NCBI GenBank assembly: GCA_958422845.1
Contig: CATZPU010000099.1
Span: 1 to 5,419, forward strand
DNA from: an uncultured Lachnospiraceae bacterium
Lineage (GTDB): Bacteria; Bacillota; Clostridia; Lachnospirales; Lachnospiraceae
Length of the DNA: 5,419 bases
Direction: 5' to 3'
In this document: piece by piece, positions 4,945 to 5,419 of the stretch
Numbering within the stretch: the stretch's first letter is position 1
Layout of the letters: each line of letters starts with the position of its first letter
Position numbers and translations under genes: made by a program
Notes under the pieces: model-generated
What the model was told of the DNA's origin: nothing
The model's input: only the letters and a program-made list of their open reading frames with translations
Database searches by the model: none

Positions 4945-5419
4945 GTGGAACAAAAGAACAGAATGCGTTTAGATAAATTTCTTGCTGCCTGCGGGATCGG
5001 AACAAGGAGCGAGGTAAAGCGGATCTTAAAAAGCGGCGCAGTCACGGTGAATGGCGCTGTAGTGAAGCGGCCTGAGACGAAGGTCGATACCTCGTGTGAT
5101 GAAGTGTCGTATCAGGGAAAACGGCTCTCGTACGATCCGTTTGCGGCTCTGATGTTTTACAAGCCGGCAGGCTGTGTGACAGCGACGCAGGATTCCTTAC
5201 ATAAGACTGTCATGGATTATATCACGCACGAGCGAAAGGACGAGCTTTTTCCGGTCGGGAGGCTTGATCTTGACACGGAAGGACTTTTGCTTCTGATAAA
5301 CGACGGTGATCTGGCGCACCGGCTGCTGTCTCCGAAGCATCACGCAGAGAAAACGTATTTTGTGCGTGTCAGAGGGCATCTTTCGGATGAGGATATGAAA
5401 GCATTTGAAAAAGGCGTTG
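4945..5419 (+). CDS. rsuA: RsuA-family rRNA pseudouridine synthase (3' end cut by window)
   Basis: The open frame begins at GTG immediately after the relQ stop and runs off the window, giving 158 visible residues of an expected 230-240. It isomerises a specific uridine in ribosomal RNA; members closest to RsuA act on U516 of 16S rRNA. Residues 7-52 form an S4-like RNA-binding domain (MRLDKFLAACGIGTRSEVKR, then VTVNGAVV at 33-40). The catalytic domain follows, with FYKPAG (71-76) and the signature FPVGRLDLDTEGLLLLINDG (102-121), where D108 is the catalytic aspartate. SPKHHAEKTYFV (129-140) is close to the corresponding block in E. coli RsuA, which favours RsuA over RluB/E/F, though the exact target is not certain. 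There is no gap and no separate promoter, so it is co-transcribed and probably translationally coupled with relQ. Confidence 0.93.
   Translation, partial: MEQKNRMRLDKFLAACGIGTRSEVKRILKSGAVTVNGAVVKRPETKVDTSCDEVSYQGKRLSYDPFAALMFYKPAGCVTATQDSLHKTVMDYITHERKDELFPVGRLDLDTEGLLLLINDGDLAHRLLSPKHHAEKTYFVRVRGHLSDEDMKAFEKGV

Overview
The window looks like a piece of chromosome from a spore-forming member of the Clostridia, most likely a Lachnospiraceae-type gut anaerobe. The reasons are an alpha/beta-type small acid-soluble spore protein gene, a YlbJ/SpoVV-like sporulation membrane protein, strong AGGAGG-type ribosome binding sites, consensus Firmicutes sigma-A promoters and moderate GC content. The species cannot be named from the sequence alone. 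No mobile element, CRISPR array, rRNA or tRNA was seen. Every gene appears intact except the last, which is cut by the window edge.

Left part (1-430): an 80-residue spore DNA-binding protein is followed by a hairpin that probably ends its transcript. Next comes a near-perfect sigma-A promoter (TTGACA, 17 bp, TATAAT). This promoter drives a plus-strand operon (432-2131) of rsmD (16S rRNA guanine-N2 methyltransferase), coaD (phosphopantetheine adenylyltransferase, coenzyme A synthesis) and a coiled-coil protein of DivIVA/SepIVA-like character. The operon ends at a clear intrinsic terminator (2156-2183).

Middle part (2102-3202): a minus-strand gene encodes a YlbJ/SpoVV-type multi-pass membrane protein. 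It converges on the operon, and its 3' end overlaps the coiled-coil gene by 30 bp and runs across the operon's terminator. Upstream of it is a good match to a sigma-E (mother-cell sporulation) promoter, which fits the known role of YlbJ/SpoVV. In Bacillus subtilis the same three families are neighbours (ylbH-ylbI-ylbJ), so this is a conserved neighbourhood with one gene inverted and one added. Diverging from ylbJ is a membrane-anchored M23 (LytM-type) zinc peptidase with a complete set of active-site residues.

Right part (4040-5419): a second strong sigma-A promoter with an extended -10 drives a small alarmone synthetase of the RelQ family. It is followed with no gap by an RsuA-family rRNA pseudouridine synthase that starts at GTG and runs off the window. 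The RelQ-like protein keeps its catalytic residues, but several residues that bind the allosteric alarmone in B. subtilis RelQ appear to be replaced.

Overall this is a core housekeeping and sporulation region rather than an accessory island. I found no wholly new system. The points most worth following up are the SepIVA-like protein beside coaD, the altered RelQ allosteric site, the sigma-E promoter, and the terminator buried in the convergent ylbJ gene.
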